Shown here: positions 18,185-27,275 of the stretch, piece after piece | Layout: every line of letters begins with the position of its first letter | How positions within the stretch are numbered: the first letter of the stretch is position 1 | Translations under genes and position numbers: made by a program | Assembly: GCA_014825775.1 (NCBI GenBank) | Contig: MVAQ01000262.1 | Location: forward strand, 1-27,275 | Direction: 5' to 3' | Source of the DNA: Krasilnikovozyma curviuscula | Taxonomy: Eukaryota > Basidiomycota > Tremellomycetes > Cystofilobasidiales > Mrakiaceae | Length of the DNA stretch: 27,275 nucleotides | The notes under the pieces: generated by a model | Database searches by the model: none | What the model was told of the DNA's origin: nothing | What the model saw: the letters and a program-made list of their open reading frames with translations, nothing else

Positions 18185-20457
18185 TCAAGCACCCCCGTCG
18201 CCTCTCAAAAAACCTAGACCACCTTCCCTCTTCCAACTAGGGATCAACTTAGCAACCCAAGGTAAAATAGCATCGAAGTCCTCCCACTCAAAAGAGACGT
18301 GTAAAGTCCCTTCCGTCTCGTCTTGCTGAGGGGGTGGCAGCAAGTCAAGCCCATCGGGTCTGATAGGGAGGAATGATAAGGAAGCCGGTCGCATGACGGC
18401 TATCAACCTGCGTTTCAAGCAAGCAGATAAATTGAGCCTTGTCATTAAACACAAAAGAGCTTGTATTAAGCATGGACTCACAATAGCGGTCCAACCCATG
18501 CTCTGCCTTCTTCCAAGCCTAAGTCTGAGCGTCCGCTGTCAAATCCTTCGTCTGAAGGGGTATAGTTGGGGTACAACTCATGGGAAAGAGAAGGCTGCGG
18601 ATGTTGCATGATTGAATAAGGTGTGGGAGGCGGGAACAAAAGCTTCATTTGACGTTCGTATTCCCTCTCCTTCTCAAGTTCTAGGCGCAATGACAGCGAC
18701 GATTGGGAGAAAGTCGAGGCTGCAGAGGATTTCAAGAAAGATATTGCCGGAGGAGTGTGATGGTGCATAGGTGTTATTGTCCCCCCGGAAGAAGATGCTC
18801 CATTTCTATTTCTTGTCGCAGCATTTATCGTGTGTGGAATTGGTGTCTCACGATTTTCCTGACTGTTTTCTTTCAAAGGCAGCACAAAGTACTTCCTCGA
18901 ATCAATGAGATCCCTTGTCCTACCCTTTTCTTCTTTGTCCTTGGCTCTCCCAAAGGGAAAAAGATGAGTGAATGCGGTCGGCAAGCTCTTTGATGGAGTT
19001 GAAGGAGATGCTGTCGCTGAAGATGCGCTGACGGATCTTGACAGAGGTGGGGTTAGCGTCATAAGATCATCTGCTGTGAGATGGATTGGACCCGGGGTTG
19101 TTGGACGACGGGAAGGTGCTATAGGTCGAGGAAAACTCGAGCGAGTGGGTGAGGACGACTGGCTGGATGAGGCTGATCCTGAAGACAGATGCTCCTCTTC
19201 CAATGCCAAAACAGCCCGAGTTTTACCTTTCAAGTTGGAGGAGCGAGTAATTGTTGTGGGGACCGATGGAAAAGAGGAAGAGGAAGCGAGAGGTGGATGT
19301 TTAGACGGCACGGCGGTGACTGTGATCGAGGTGGTGGTGGTTGCTGAAGGTTGACGTATCTTTCCGTTTGAAATTCCGGAACGTTCTCTATTGGCAGATA
19401 ATAGACGAACACCACCTTCGGATCTGCTTCTCGCGCGACCATACCTGACCTTTTCTTCCTCCTGCGCATCGCGCTCCTCAAGCAAAGGTGGATGTATGCA
19501 CTTCGCGGCATTTTCGTTCAACCAGACAGAATCTGTGCGTCCCAGTACTCCAACAGCTATAATCTGAACATCTGCGAGTTGAACGAGTAACCGAGCTTGA
19601 CTTGGGTAGCTGGCCAGATTGTGCTGGATTTTTATCTGATTAAACATGGCGAGGAAGTTCAAGCCTCTTCCGCGAATCCGGTTAATACTCGCACTGCCAC
19701 GTCGTTCTACAGAGCATGGAATCCGTCGATACGTGTTAGCATTTCTACTCTGCCATCCAGTTTTTAAAAATAGCCGCAGGTACTGACCGACGCTGATGAA
19801 CTTGACGTATGCTTCATTGCTATGAGATGTCCCACAGTGGGTGATAACTCGATGCTGAACTTGCCATAGATTCCTGTGCAATCAAGGAAAGAAAGACTTA
19901 TCAGAACGCGGCAAAGCGACTACGAACCGAAGGGGGTAAGCTTACTTCAGAAACAGCGCCTTCCACTTTTCTCCATCCGCTTGACGCCCTTTACCGTTAC
20001 TTTTCTGCAAGGCACGTTTTTTCTTTGTTGCCCAAGATGGTAGGAATCGACGGGCGAAGGCTTCTTCCCATTCTTTCTCTTTCAAGCCGAGTGGTAGTTT
20101 GAGCTCAGTGAGGATCAGGTCTGCTCGTAATGAAGCCAGCACCGGTATCCAAAGAGCTGGTGGGATATTCAGGAGCTGGTGTGCTGACAAGTTGAGCAAT
20201 GTATCCAGTTCTTGTCCATCGTCATCGTCGCTGTCGCCACCGACTGCGACACCGGCAGAAACATTCCTTTCAGAGTTTGTGACGGCCCGTTTGATGGAAG
20301 ATTGATAGACTGAATGGTGCTGGATGTGCAAGAATGCAGGGGCAGAGTGTAAGGCTGACACCAGAGATGGTAAATCCAAGTATCCGAGAATCTTTTGTAC
20401 GAGTTCCGGGGGTAGCGTTGTGAGCCCGACGTGGTGCTCTTTTGGGAGGAGCTGCAT
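18185..20457 (-). CDS. F-box protein with long disordered tail
   Basis: Likely substrate adaptor of an SCF ubiquitin ligase. Four exons (minus): 20457-19946, 19873-19788, 19706-18482, 18407-18185; 681 residues. The F-box is at residues 13-50 (TLPPELVQKILGYLDLPSLV). A conserved block follows in exons 1-3, including LWQVQHRVITHC and a VQIIAVGVLGRTDSVWL strand. Residues about 300-560 are Ser/Thr/Pro-rich and probably disordered, with many potential phosphorylation sites. The last exon restores an ordered region (TLHVSFEWEDFDAILPWVAKL). The start is the first ATG upstream of the F-box; an open frame continues upstream without ATG, so an earlier exon cannot be excluded. It converges with the SET gene, stop codons 160 bases apart. 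Confidence 0.8.
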
Positions 20458-20822
20458 CGACGTCAACAGCCGGGAAGGGGGCCGAGGTGACCTTAGAAGC
20501 TGGTGGTAATGAGGTTGAGTGTGAGTGTGCAGAACAGAGGTGTGGGAACCGAAACTGGACTGTTGAATCAAAACGCCGTGAGAAACGAATCCGATTGGAG
20601 CGTGTTTCGTCAGCCAGGAAAACTGTCAGCCCTACAACGAAATACACACTTACTTTGGATACACAAATGTAATCTGATACAGAAGAGCCGTGTGTGTGAT
20701 GAGCTATCCCTCTGCTATAAGATCTGAGCGTCGAGAAGAAAAAGAGGGGGTTGGGGAGAGAAGGGCAGCACGCAATATGAGCGATCGGCAGAAGGGGTAA
20801 CAGTCTCAGAGAACGGAAGAGG
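20458..20822. promoter_or_regulatory. Upstream region of F-box gene
   Basis: 365 bases. The part around 20707-20780 is GA-rich on the plus strand (pyrimidine-rich on the minus strand) and ends in a good minus-strand AG, so it may hold a 5' UTR intron or the 3' end of the small minus-strand gene beside it. No other feature recognised. Confidence 0.35.
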
Positions 20823-21098
20823 TTAAGTGTATGTACCTAGTGTGTTCGGTTTGTTCTGAGTTGGGGAGAGGATGGATAGGAAGAAGTGGGTTAGAGGGGT
20901 GTGGTGGCACACGACTGACCAAGGGTGTTTGGATGGATGGCGTTGCAGCTGTTGTACCAGTTTAACTATAAGATTTGATTCGATTTTGTGCTTGAGTCGA
21001 TAAGCAGGATTGGATTTTCTACTCAATTTGAGAACCTCGAAGAGTCGTCGTCGAAACAGAGGCGCGGTGCGCCTGACAAAGGCTTGGCCAACAGTCAT
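20823..21098 (-). CDS. Small basic protein, possibly mitochondrial
   Basis: Begins MTVGQAFVRRTAPLFRRRLF, an amphipathic, arginine-rich stretch without acidic residues as in mitochondrial presequences. It then continues SRKSNPAYRLKHKIESNLIV. Unspliced it gives 91 residues. A good intron (donor at about 20926, polypyrimidine tract, acceptor CTCAG about 53 bases on) would instead end the protein after about 60 residues, at a stop created by the splice. No family recognised. It is divergent from UFD1 with only 96 bases between starts. Confidence 0.42.
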   Translation of the reverse strand: MTVGQAFVRRTAPLFRRRLFEVLKLSRKSNPAYRLKHKIESNLIVKLVQQLQRHPSKHPWSVVCHHTPLTHFFLSILSPTQNKPNTLGTYT

Positions 21099-21194
21099 TG
21101 CTGACACCCAAAAATAAATTCATCTATACTTTTATCCCCACGGCTCTATTCAGGTTCATACACTCAGTCCAACTCATTCAACCCCATTTCTGAT
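21099..21194. promoter_or_regulatory. Compact bidirectional promoter for UFD1
   Basis: Only 96 bases separate the UFD1 ATG from the start of the minus-strand small ORF. It includes a short AT-rich stretch near 21110-21135. If both genes are real, it serves both. Confidence 0.4.
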
Positions 21195-23420
21195 ATGTTC
21201 AACGCTGGATTCGCAGCTGGGGCTGGAGGGGGTGAGCATCATTCTTTCATGTGTCCGGGGGGCAGCAGGCTCCACTTTCTTTCTCGCTACGAAGGTTCAA
21301 CAATGGATAGAATAATACTGTCTTCATTCAGCGAGTGAGAACCCCCCGCTGTGTGGGTGTGGAGGGACATGGAGCTGTGGATGCGCTGTAGGCTGATCGA
21401 GGCATGGATCCAGCTTGTTCAAACTTAGCAGAGCTGCCATTGAGCGGTAGATGTGTAGTTTACAGCTCCATCTTGCCCTCTGTCGTTCTTACTAGGGATC
21501 TGCATCCATTTTAAGCTGTAGTGGAATCCATGACTGATGTTTCTCGCCGTTCCTTATCCTGACTGCCACTCGAACCAGCTCGAAACAACTTCTTTGCCCA
21601 GATGATGCAGGGCCATGGACTCCATGGACCTGGACCATCACCACCGTGAGCTCCAATAGGTCGACTTCATCTAACCTTGAGCAGGATTTACTGACGTCGT
21701 CCTCTCCGCTGCCTTCCTCTTCTTCTGCTTCCACCCTTACTCTCTCTGGGCTGTCCCTCTAGACAAGCCTACGATGACTACTTCAAGGCGTATTCGACAA
21801 CGATGATGGAAACTGGGTCCTCAAATAGAGATAACCTGACTCACGGCGGTAAAAGTGAGTCCGAGAGGTCTGACGACCTCGAGCTGATAGTCAAGTCGTA
21901 TTCGGTACTGACCACCTCTCTCTTCCTTCGTACTATTCTCTCAATCTATTCTAGTCATCATGCCCCCTTCTGCTTTAGCACGTCTTACGAACCTAGAGAT
22001 TGAAGGCCCTTGGAACTTCGCTCTTTCCAGTCCCAAAAGCAGCGTTCTCAAGACGCACGCAGGTGTTCTGGAGGTCAGTACCACAATCTTAATGACTCTC
22101 TTCTGTACGTTATCAACAATTGCTCATGTGTTCGTCTCCTCTGCCGCCGTACCCGGTCGCGCTCTCTTCCTGACCTCACCCTTACATCGCATCACCAACG
22201 CATCTCAGTTCATTGCACCTGAAGGAATCGTTCATCTTCCACCTTGGATGATGCGTACTCTTGAACTTAACGAAGGGGATATGCTTCGAGTTGTCGGATG
22301 TGTCTTGCCTAAAGGTAAAATGGTCAAGATCCAAGCTCAAGACCCTCTTTTCCTTGAAGTTGGGGATCCCAAAGCAGTGTATGTCTCCACCACTCACTGT
22401 ATTCAAATCAAACAAACTGATACGCATCTGATTTCTTGTTGTTTCGTCCATTGTGTGTGCACCTTTCAGTCTCGAGTCTGCCCTTCGAAACTTCTCCTGT
22501 TTGACCCAAGGAGACATTATCTCGATATCTTATAACTCAATCTCCTTCGAATTCTTGATCATGGAAACAACGCCAGTAGGAGAAGGAATTAGCTGCATGG
22601 ATACTGATTTGGAGGTAAACAAAACTCCACTCTTGTGTCACTGTTTACAAATGCTGATCTCATGTGCATTTGCACACACGCAGGTTGACTTTGCAACTCC
22701 CAAAGGCTACATTGAACCTGCCCGTCCAGCTCCACCTCCAGTCCAGTCAATGGCATCTAAACTCCAAATTGATCTCAACAAAAAGGTTCATTCTGCTGCG
22801 ACCTCTGCGGATGGAAACAGTGGTGAGGGCGATTTCGAGGCATTCACTGGCGGCGGTAGAACTTTGAGTGGAAGAAGAACGAAAGGAAAGGGATTGAAGA
22901 GAGCCATAGAGGGGGTTGAAGATGGCAGTATGATCTGGAGAACTGAGTAAGTATTCCATTATTGAATACCGCCCACCGCCGTGCGGGGTTGTCTACAGAA
23001 CTGCCCTTTTGAATATCAATTTCTAAAGGTTTCCTTTTCATTTGTAGTAAACCACGAATGGCGACCAACGATACGATCGCTTCAGACGTCAAGGTTCCAG
23101 CAGCTCTCAATTTGCCGTTCGGCAAGCTCTTTTTCGGATTCACATACAAGCCGTTCGAACCTCCTGCTTCATCTGGTAATGCTGTGGCGGGCCCATCTTC
23201 AGTTCCTGTCATTCCATTTGCAACTGGAGGCGGGGCAACTCTCTCTGGTCGTGCCCCCCCTCCTTCTCAGCAACAATCGACTTCTTCATCGCCGTCAACA
23301 GCAACGTCTGCTGCGTCGAATGTTAAGAAGGAGTCTAGTAACTGGGGTGGAACTGGAAACACACTCAATGGAAGTAGGAATTCGAGGGAAGTGATTGAGA
23401 TCGATGATGACTCTGATTGA
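21195..23420 (+). CDS. UFD1: Ufd1, Cdc48-Npl4 substrate-recruiting factor
   Basis: Subunit of the Cdc48-Ufd1-Npl4 segregase that extracts ubiquitinated proteins for the proteasome, for example in ER-associated degradation. Eight exons: 21195-21231, 21579-21645, 21763-21854, 21955-22073, 22209-22378, 22470-22614, 22684-22946, 23048-23420; 421 residues. After a Gly/Asn/Met-rich N-terminus, the UT3 ubiquitin-binding domain runs from QAYDDYFKAYS through KIIMPPSALARLTNLEIEGP, GIVHLPPWMMRTLELNEGD and FLIMETTP. The tail holds FTGGGRTLSG and a later GGGATLSG, the short glycine motifs used by p97/Cdc48 adaptors. It ends in an acidic EVIEIDDDSD. The first intron (347 bases) is the longest here; the second exon was found because it alone keeps frame. 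Confidence 0.95.
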
Positions 23421-23574
23421 GAACGGATGTTTGGACGCGGCCTTTAGCTTTTTCCGTACGAGATACGTTTTCTCTTATGTATCTATACTCCTTTGAAAAC
23501 TGGACTGCCGCTATGCTACGACGCAAAATCAGGCGCGTTTCATCTTCAACCGCCAACCGCGTCCCAGGCATCCC

Positions 23575-25985
23575 ATGTCCTCCAACTTTTCCTTCACTTT
23601 GACGTGCCTTTTCGCCAATTTGGAACTACTAGAAATCAAGAATATCATATCACAACCTTTCAAATCCCCATTCGATCTAGCATCGACCACAGCCGAGTCA
23701 AGGAGCAAAATTCGAGACGAAATCCTTTACAGGCTGTCCAGTCTGTTGCCTTCAAGTTCTCCAGCTCTCAAACCATACCCATGCTTGAGTCAAGCAGACT
23801 CTGTCACTTTCATCAATGCTGCTACTACATTGCTCACACACCTTAGGAAGGAGGGCTTGTCAACCACTGATTCGCTGGGGATACGGAATGTTTGGAAAGA
23901 AGCTGGCCTTGTGAGGAAGAGTGACTTGCAACAGGCCTATGGTCACAGGTAAGGAACTTTCCCCGTCTTATCCTTCTAAGTTTTTGTCAAAGAAAAGCGT
24001 TTGATAGATTTGGTTCGGTACAGATTCGAGCTTCTACTGCTTGCTTTCTCGACACACGCTGTCGCTTCTCTGATCCAGTCCACAATATCCAAATTGCCTA
24101 AGGAATGGAGATCTGTTCTTTCCCATCGTATGTAGCCACTTTGTACCGCTCATCTATCTGCCAGGCGACTAACTCCTCCTGCCCCTCCCGCTTCAGACGT
24201 ACCACCAGCGTCTGTTCATTCGAATCTGGACGACGTTGTCAGTTCTTACGAATCTTATCTTTCGGCTTGTTCAAGTTTGCAAAGGAAGACCCACTACCAG
24301 GTCAGAGACTTGGCGGAGAGGTGGAAGCGCATCGTGCGCATTCAGGTCAGCAGCACACATTTCATGATCAATTTCGCACCACACATTGAAGACTATCATA
24401 TTGGTCAGGCGGCGCTGACATCCAATACTACCGAAGAGTTCAAACCTGCGGTGTCTGAGCTCAGATCCCAGCTATCTGAGAAGCAACGACAGGGGAAGGA
24501 CACCGTCAGTGATGTGCTGGACATCTTGGGTATTCAGGATGAAGATGCTGTTTATAGAGTTGGGAATCTTCTTCTTGCAGATCTTAAATGTGCTGAGACT
24601 GCATCCCTTGAAACAAAGACTGTGGACGCCGATGCTATCGCGACTGGTTTTGACAATTCTATGGTCGGTAACGTCCTTCTCATTTTATCATATTCTTATT
24701 TCCAACCTTTAACCTTGTGCTATGCTAATTTGTAAATTTTCTCAATCAGATCACCGTCTCTCGCTCCCTTCCTCACCTCTCATTTCAGCTACCTGCTCAA
24801 GTTCACTCCCTTCAGCAACTACCTTTTCTCGCCACTAGCACTCTCACTTCCTTCCATGCAACACCTATGTCACAAGATTCTTCTGATAGTGCATCGCAAC
24901 TTCAACCAAGCGGTGCTTGGAAGCTGTTGGATGTGAAGATCGAGAAGGAGAAGGTCAGAGCTGATTTGCAGGTCAAGAAAGCTGGCGACAATTGGAAGGC
25001 GCTTAGCCAAATGAAAGATCCAATAAATTTTCTGCCTTCACTGAATAAACAGGGACTCGATCAGTTGGATCTGTGCGTTTTGCCTCACTTGACGGGTTTG
25101 ACTCAAGATGTATGTCCTCGATAGCTGTCATCCTGCTTAACAACTGATTTAATCTACGTTTAACCAGATACTGATGGAAAATACAGCCGATTTGATTCCA
25201 AGATTAAAAAACGTGCCATTCTTACAAGATGCCAGAAACTCCTCTCAGACCGCTGCAGACTTGCACCAAATCCTCAACCCTATAACTTCACCACTCAATT
25301 TAGCACATACCCAGCTTGATCTCAACTTACATTCTACATTTCCACCTGATCATCCATCTCCGGCGCCTCGGCCACCTTCACCACATCAGAAGATACAGGT
25401 CATGTTTCCTTCCAAAACAGGATCAATCGCCAGCGAAAGACCCCAGATCAAATCACCTATCAAATCAGTTATTGTAGGCTCTCAGAAGCGTGAACATAAG
25501 AAATACGCTTCCGCAAGAGAAAAGTACGGAAATGGGAAGAAGGTCGTTGTTGTTGAGAGCAGACCCGCTGCTCCGGCACTGATGATCGATGATGAGTGGG
25601 GATTGGAGAAGCAGGAAGGGTCTGAAGAACTTCGCTTCGATCCAATGGACAAGTTTTGTGAAGAGGTCAGTTTCAACCCGGCTTGGTTCACAGTTTTCTC
25701 ACAAGCGTCACCAACTTAATTCATCTTTTGCCATAGATCATCGAATACGTCTCGACGTCGTCTCGAGCAGTTGATACACCAAAACGACCGTCTTCTAAAG
25801 CATTTCAGCTCAATCCCAAGCGAGGAAGATCACTCCGGTCACCATCTTCTTCATTTCGACCTGGTTCCAACCTGGACTCAATGCCGATGGCGATTGCAGA
25901 CCCGCTCGGTTCTCTCCAACAGAAAGATGCGTTTTTGAGCAGGCCCAAACTTATCTCTACACCCAACGCAAAGATTATGGGGTAG
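23575..25985 (+). CDS. HAUS6 N-terminal-domain-like protein (augmin)
   Basis: Probable subunit of an augmin-like complex that seeds microtubules on spindle microtubules. Six exons: 23575-23948, 24024-24127, 24197-24663, 24750-25109, 25168-25665, 25737-25985; 683 residues. The first 160 residues carry the pattern typical of the HAUS6 N-terminal domain: DSVTFINAATTLLTHLRKEG, then VRKSDLQQAYGHRFELLLL, then AFSTHAVASLI. A helical middle (RKTHYQVRDLAERWKRIV and QLSEKQRQGKDTVSDVL) is followed by a long polar tail with Pro/Ser runs. The family call rests on this motif memory only. Translation stops at TAG 25983-25985, but in the next frame codons continue as RKRKVEFEVEKDEG, so the true C-terminus may lie further on. 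UFD1 ends 154 bases upstream on the same strand. Confidence 0.62.
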
Positions 25986-26501
25986 GAAAAGGAAAGTTGA
26001 GTTCGAAGTAGAGAAGGATGAAGGTGTGTTTCGTTTCTTCGCTGCTTGAAATGCAATCAAGCTGTTTCTTGAGCTAATCTCTTGGCCATGTGCCGTATGT
26101 CTTCAGAGTGATTACATGGGGCCAAAGTTGATGCGTGTCTTCTTATGCGCGGAGCCTTCATTCACCTTCCCTGCGTCGTGTGTCGAAGACGCACGCCATC
26201 GACGCCTTGGTGGCGCCATGCTGGACTAGATCTTAGTCACAACCCAAGAAAACCATCATCAACAACGAGAGTTCTTCTCGACCTTCAACCAATTCTGCTG
26301 TTTCTGTCTCAACTTCGGCATCCTCCTCCAGTTTTCGCCTTCAGCCCATCATCCGATAAGACTTCATCTCACTCTGCATTACTGGCTTTAAGGCGACAGT
26401 TTCGCCTTTGATATTGAGGTGAGTATTCATGTCAGTATCCCCTTGACACGTATACTTAATTTCTTTCCGTCTCTGTTGCGTGGGTCAGTTAAACTGTCTC
26501 A
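25986..26501 (+). pseudogene. Coding-like sequence with shifting frames
   Basis: Protein-like segments follow one another in different frames: RKRKVEFEVEKDEG (about 25984-26026); after a plausible intron (about 26029-26106), DYMGPKLMR and FPASCVEDARHRRLGGAML (to about 26226); a serine-rich run SSSRPSTNSAVSVSTSASSS; and SSDKTSSHSALLALRRQF (to about 26403). A good donor GTGAGT follows at 26420. Simple removal of a T at 25983, in the TTTT near 26334 and in the TTT near 26400 would join several of these. It may be the broken 3' part of the HAUS6-like gene, or sequence errors in an intact one. Confidence 0.4.
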
Positions 26502-27080
26502 TGGTCATGGTCGGTGACGGAACGGAATTGTTCGCAAACGGGGACTACATGCCGTCAATGGTGTCTGACCTACCCATCATACGAACAAGGAAATCTTTGA
26601 TGAGGCATATCAGTTCGGGCGAGTCTTTAACAGAGGTCTGAGCTGTATAGTTGAAGGTCTCTGCTGAAACACTGTTTGTGTTGGTTTCTTTGTTGATAAA
26701 TAGCTGTTAATGAGCCCAATTCTTCTCAGAAGATTGAAACTGCAATTCGGAGATATGTAAAGGCAAAGTCGAATGTGTATGAAACTGAATCTTTTCAGGC
26801 GCTGATGGAACTTAAGGTACGTTTTGTTCACTTGAGTTTTTATCTCAGTTGTATACAATACATCTGGCTATTGTTATCTCAAGCTAATCGTTTTGTTTGT
26901 ATTAACTCATATGGACCTAGTTTCAATTGCTGGAGGAAGCGGCACAGGTTAGTTCTTTTTTGCGAAAGTTGCTGTCTTTATGTCTGTCTAATCACTGCTC
27001 TTCTCTGGCCATTTTCTCAGACGCCTCTGGTATCGAAACTGCTTCGAGAGGTAGCATCGTCATTAGGAATTGATATTTGA
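26502..27080 (+). CDS. C-terminal exons of unidentified protein
   Basis: Exons with good splice signals: about 26490-26639 (MVMVGDGTELFANGDYMPS to HISSGESLTE), 26730-26816 (KIETAIRRYVKAKSNVYETE to LMELK; a slightly earlier acceptor at 26713 is also possible), a 27-base exon 26921-26947 (FQLLEEAAQ) and 27021-27080 (TPLVSKLLREVASSLGIDI, then TGA). All joins keep one frame. The helical, charged character is that of a coiled-coil or assembly subunit. No family recognised. It is either a small separate gene starting near 26502 or the 3' end of the HAUS6-like gene upstream. Confidence 0.45.
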
Positions 27081-27247
27081 CTGACAGAAGAATGGTTTCG
27101 CGCGTTTACAGTGCGTAAGGACGCGTGGTTTGTTTAAATGTAGATGTTGACGTGGTGGATACGGAGGTGTAGATACTGTTGTACTTTGACGCATGTGTTA
27201 TATCACAGAATTAGACTTTGATGGATCTCTGACTGAACGCAAACGTA

Positions 27248-27275
27248 GAAAAAAAAAAAAAAAAAGCAAAAAGCA
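27248..27275. repeat. A-rich tract at window end
   Basis: A run of more than 15 consecutive A residues followed by GCAAAAAGCA. This is a homopolymer downstream of the last gene; it could be a promoter element of a gene outside the window or the tail of a retroposed sequence. Confidence 0.5.

Noticed and set aside
18968..19354. Plus-strand ORF of 128 codons
   Set aside because: It is the antisense of the serine-rich part of the F-box protein.

Overview
The window is nuclear DNA of a fungus, most likely a basidiomycete of the Tremellomycetes (Cryptococcus/Kwoniella/Tremella-like). The genes are split by many 45-120 bp GT-AG introns, and one gene is a close match in layout and motifs to the Cryptococcus xylosylphosphotransferase Xpt1. 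The species is inferred from these features only.

Bases 1 to about 7800 form a nest of transposable elements with no host gene. Its centre is a 4.5-kb DNA transposon (742-5271) with terminal inverted repeats, four TCGCGA motifs inside each end, and one multi-exon minus-strand gene (5113-2037). That gene encodes an HHCC plus DDE integrase with a cysteine-rich tail, of the GINGER2/TDD (KRBA2-like) type. Around it lie a frameshifted Ty1/copia integrase fragment (about 5318-5815), an LTR with TGTTGA...TCAACA ends (6196-6775), an inverted LTR piece inside the transposon (1419-1740), a diverged direct repeat of the LTR start (about 7012-7180), and a MITE-like family (391-519, 5822-6015, 7561-7791). 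This family carries a 37-nt hairpin found six times.

Bases 8189 to 27080 are ordinary gene-dense chromosome. In order: JJJ1/DNAJC21 ribosome-biogenesis cochaperone (minus, 10430-8189); SPG1/TEM1 GTPase of the septation/mitotic-exit network (plus, 10842-12036); XPT1 Stealth-family transferase (minus, 14917-12258); a sparse stretch (14918-16576) with one weak ORF; a 103-residue unknown protein (minus, 16888-16577); a small SET-domain protein (plus, 17049-18024); an F-box protein (minus, 20457-18185); a small basic protein candidate (minus, 21098-20823); UFD1 (plus, 21195-23420); a protein resembling the N-terminal domain of augmin subunit HAUS6 (plus, 23575-25985); and coding-like exons running to 27080 whose frames are broken between 25983 and 26410.

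For JJJ1, SPG1, XPT1, SET, F-box, UFD1 and the HAUS6-like gene I worked out exon chains by hand; each sums to a whole number of codons. The host genes act in ribosome maturation, mitotic exit, Golgi glycan phosphorylation, ubiquitin-dependent protein turnover and probably spindle assembly. They are neighbours, not a pathway. The most unusual object is the integrase transposon with its repeat-rich ends; the next most unusual are an 11-nt microexon in JJJ1 and the broken 3' end of the HAUS6-like locus.
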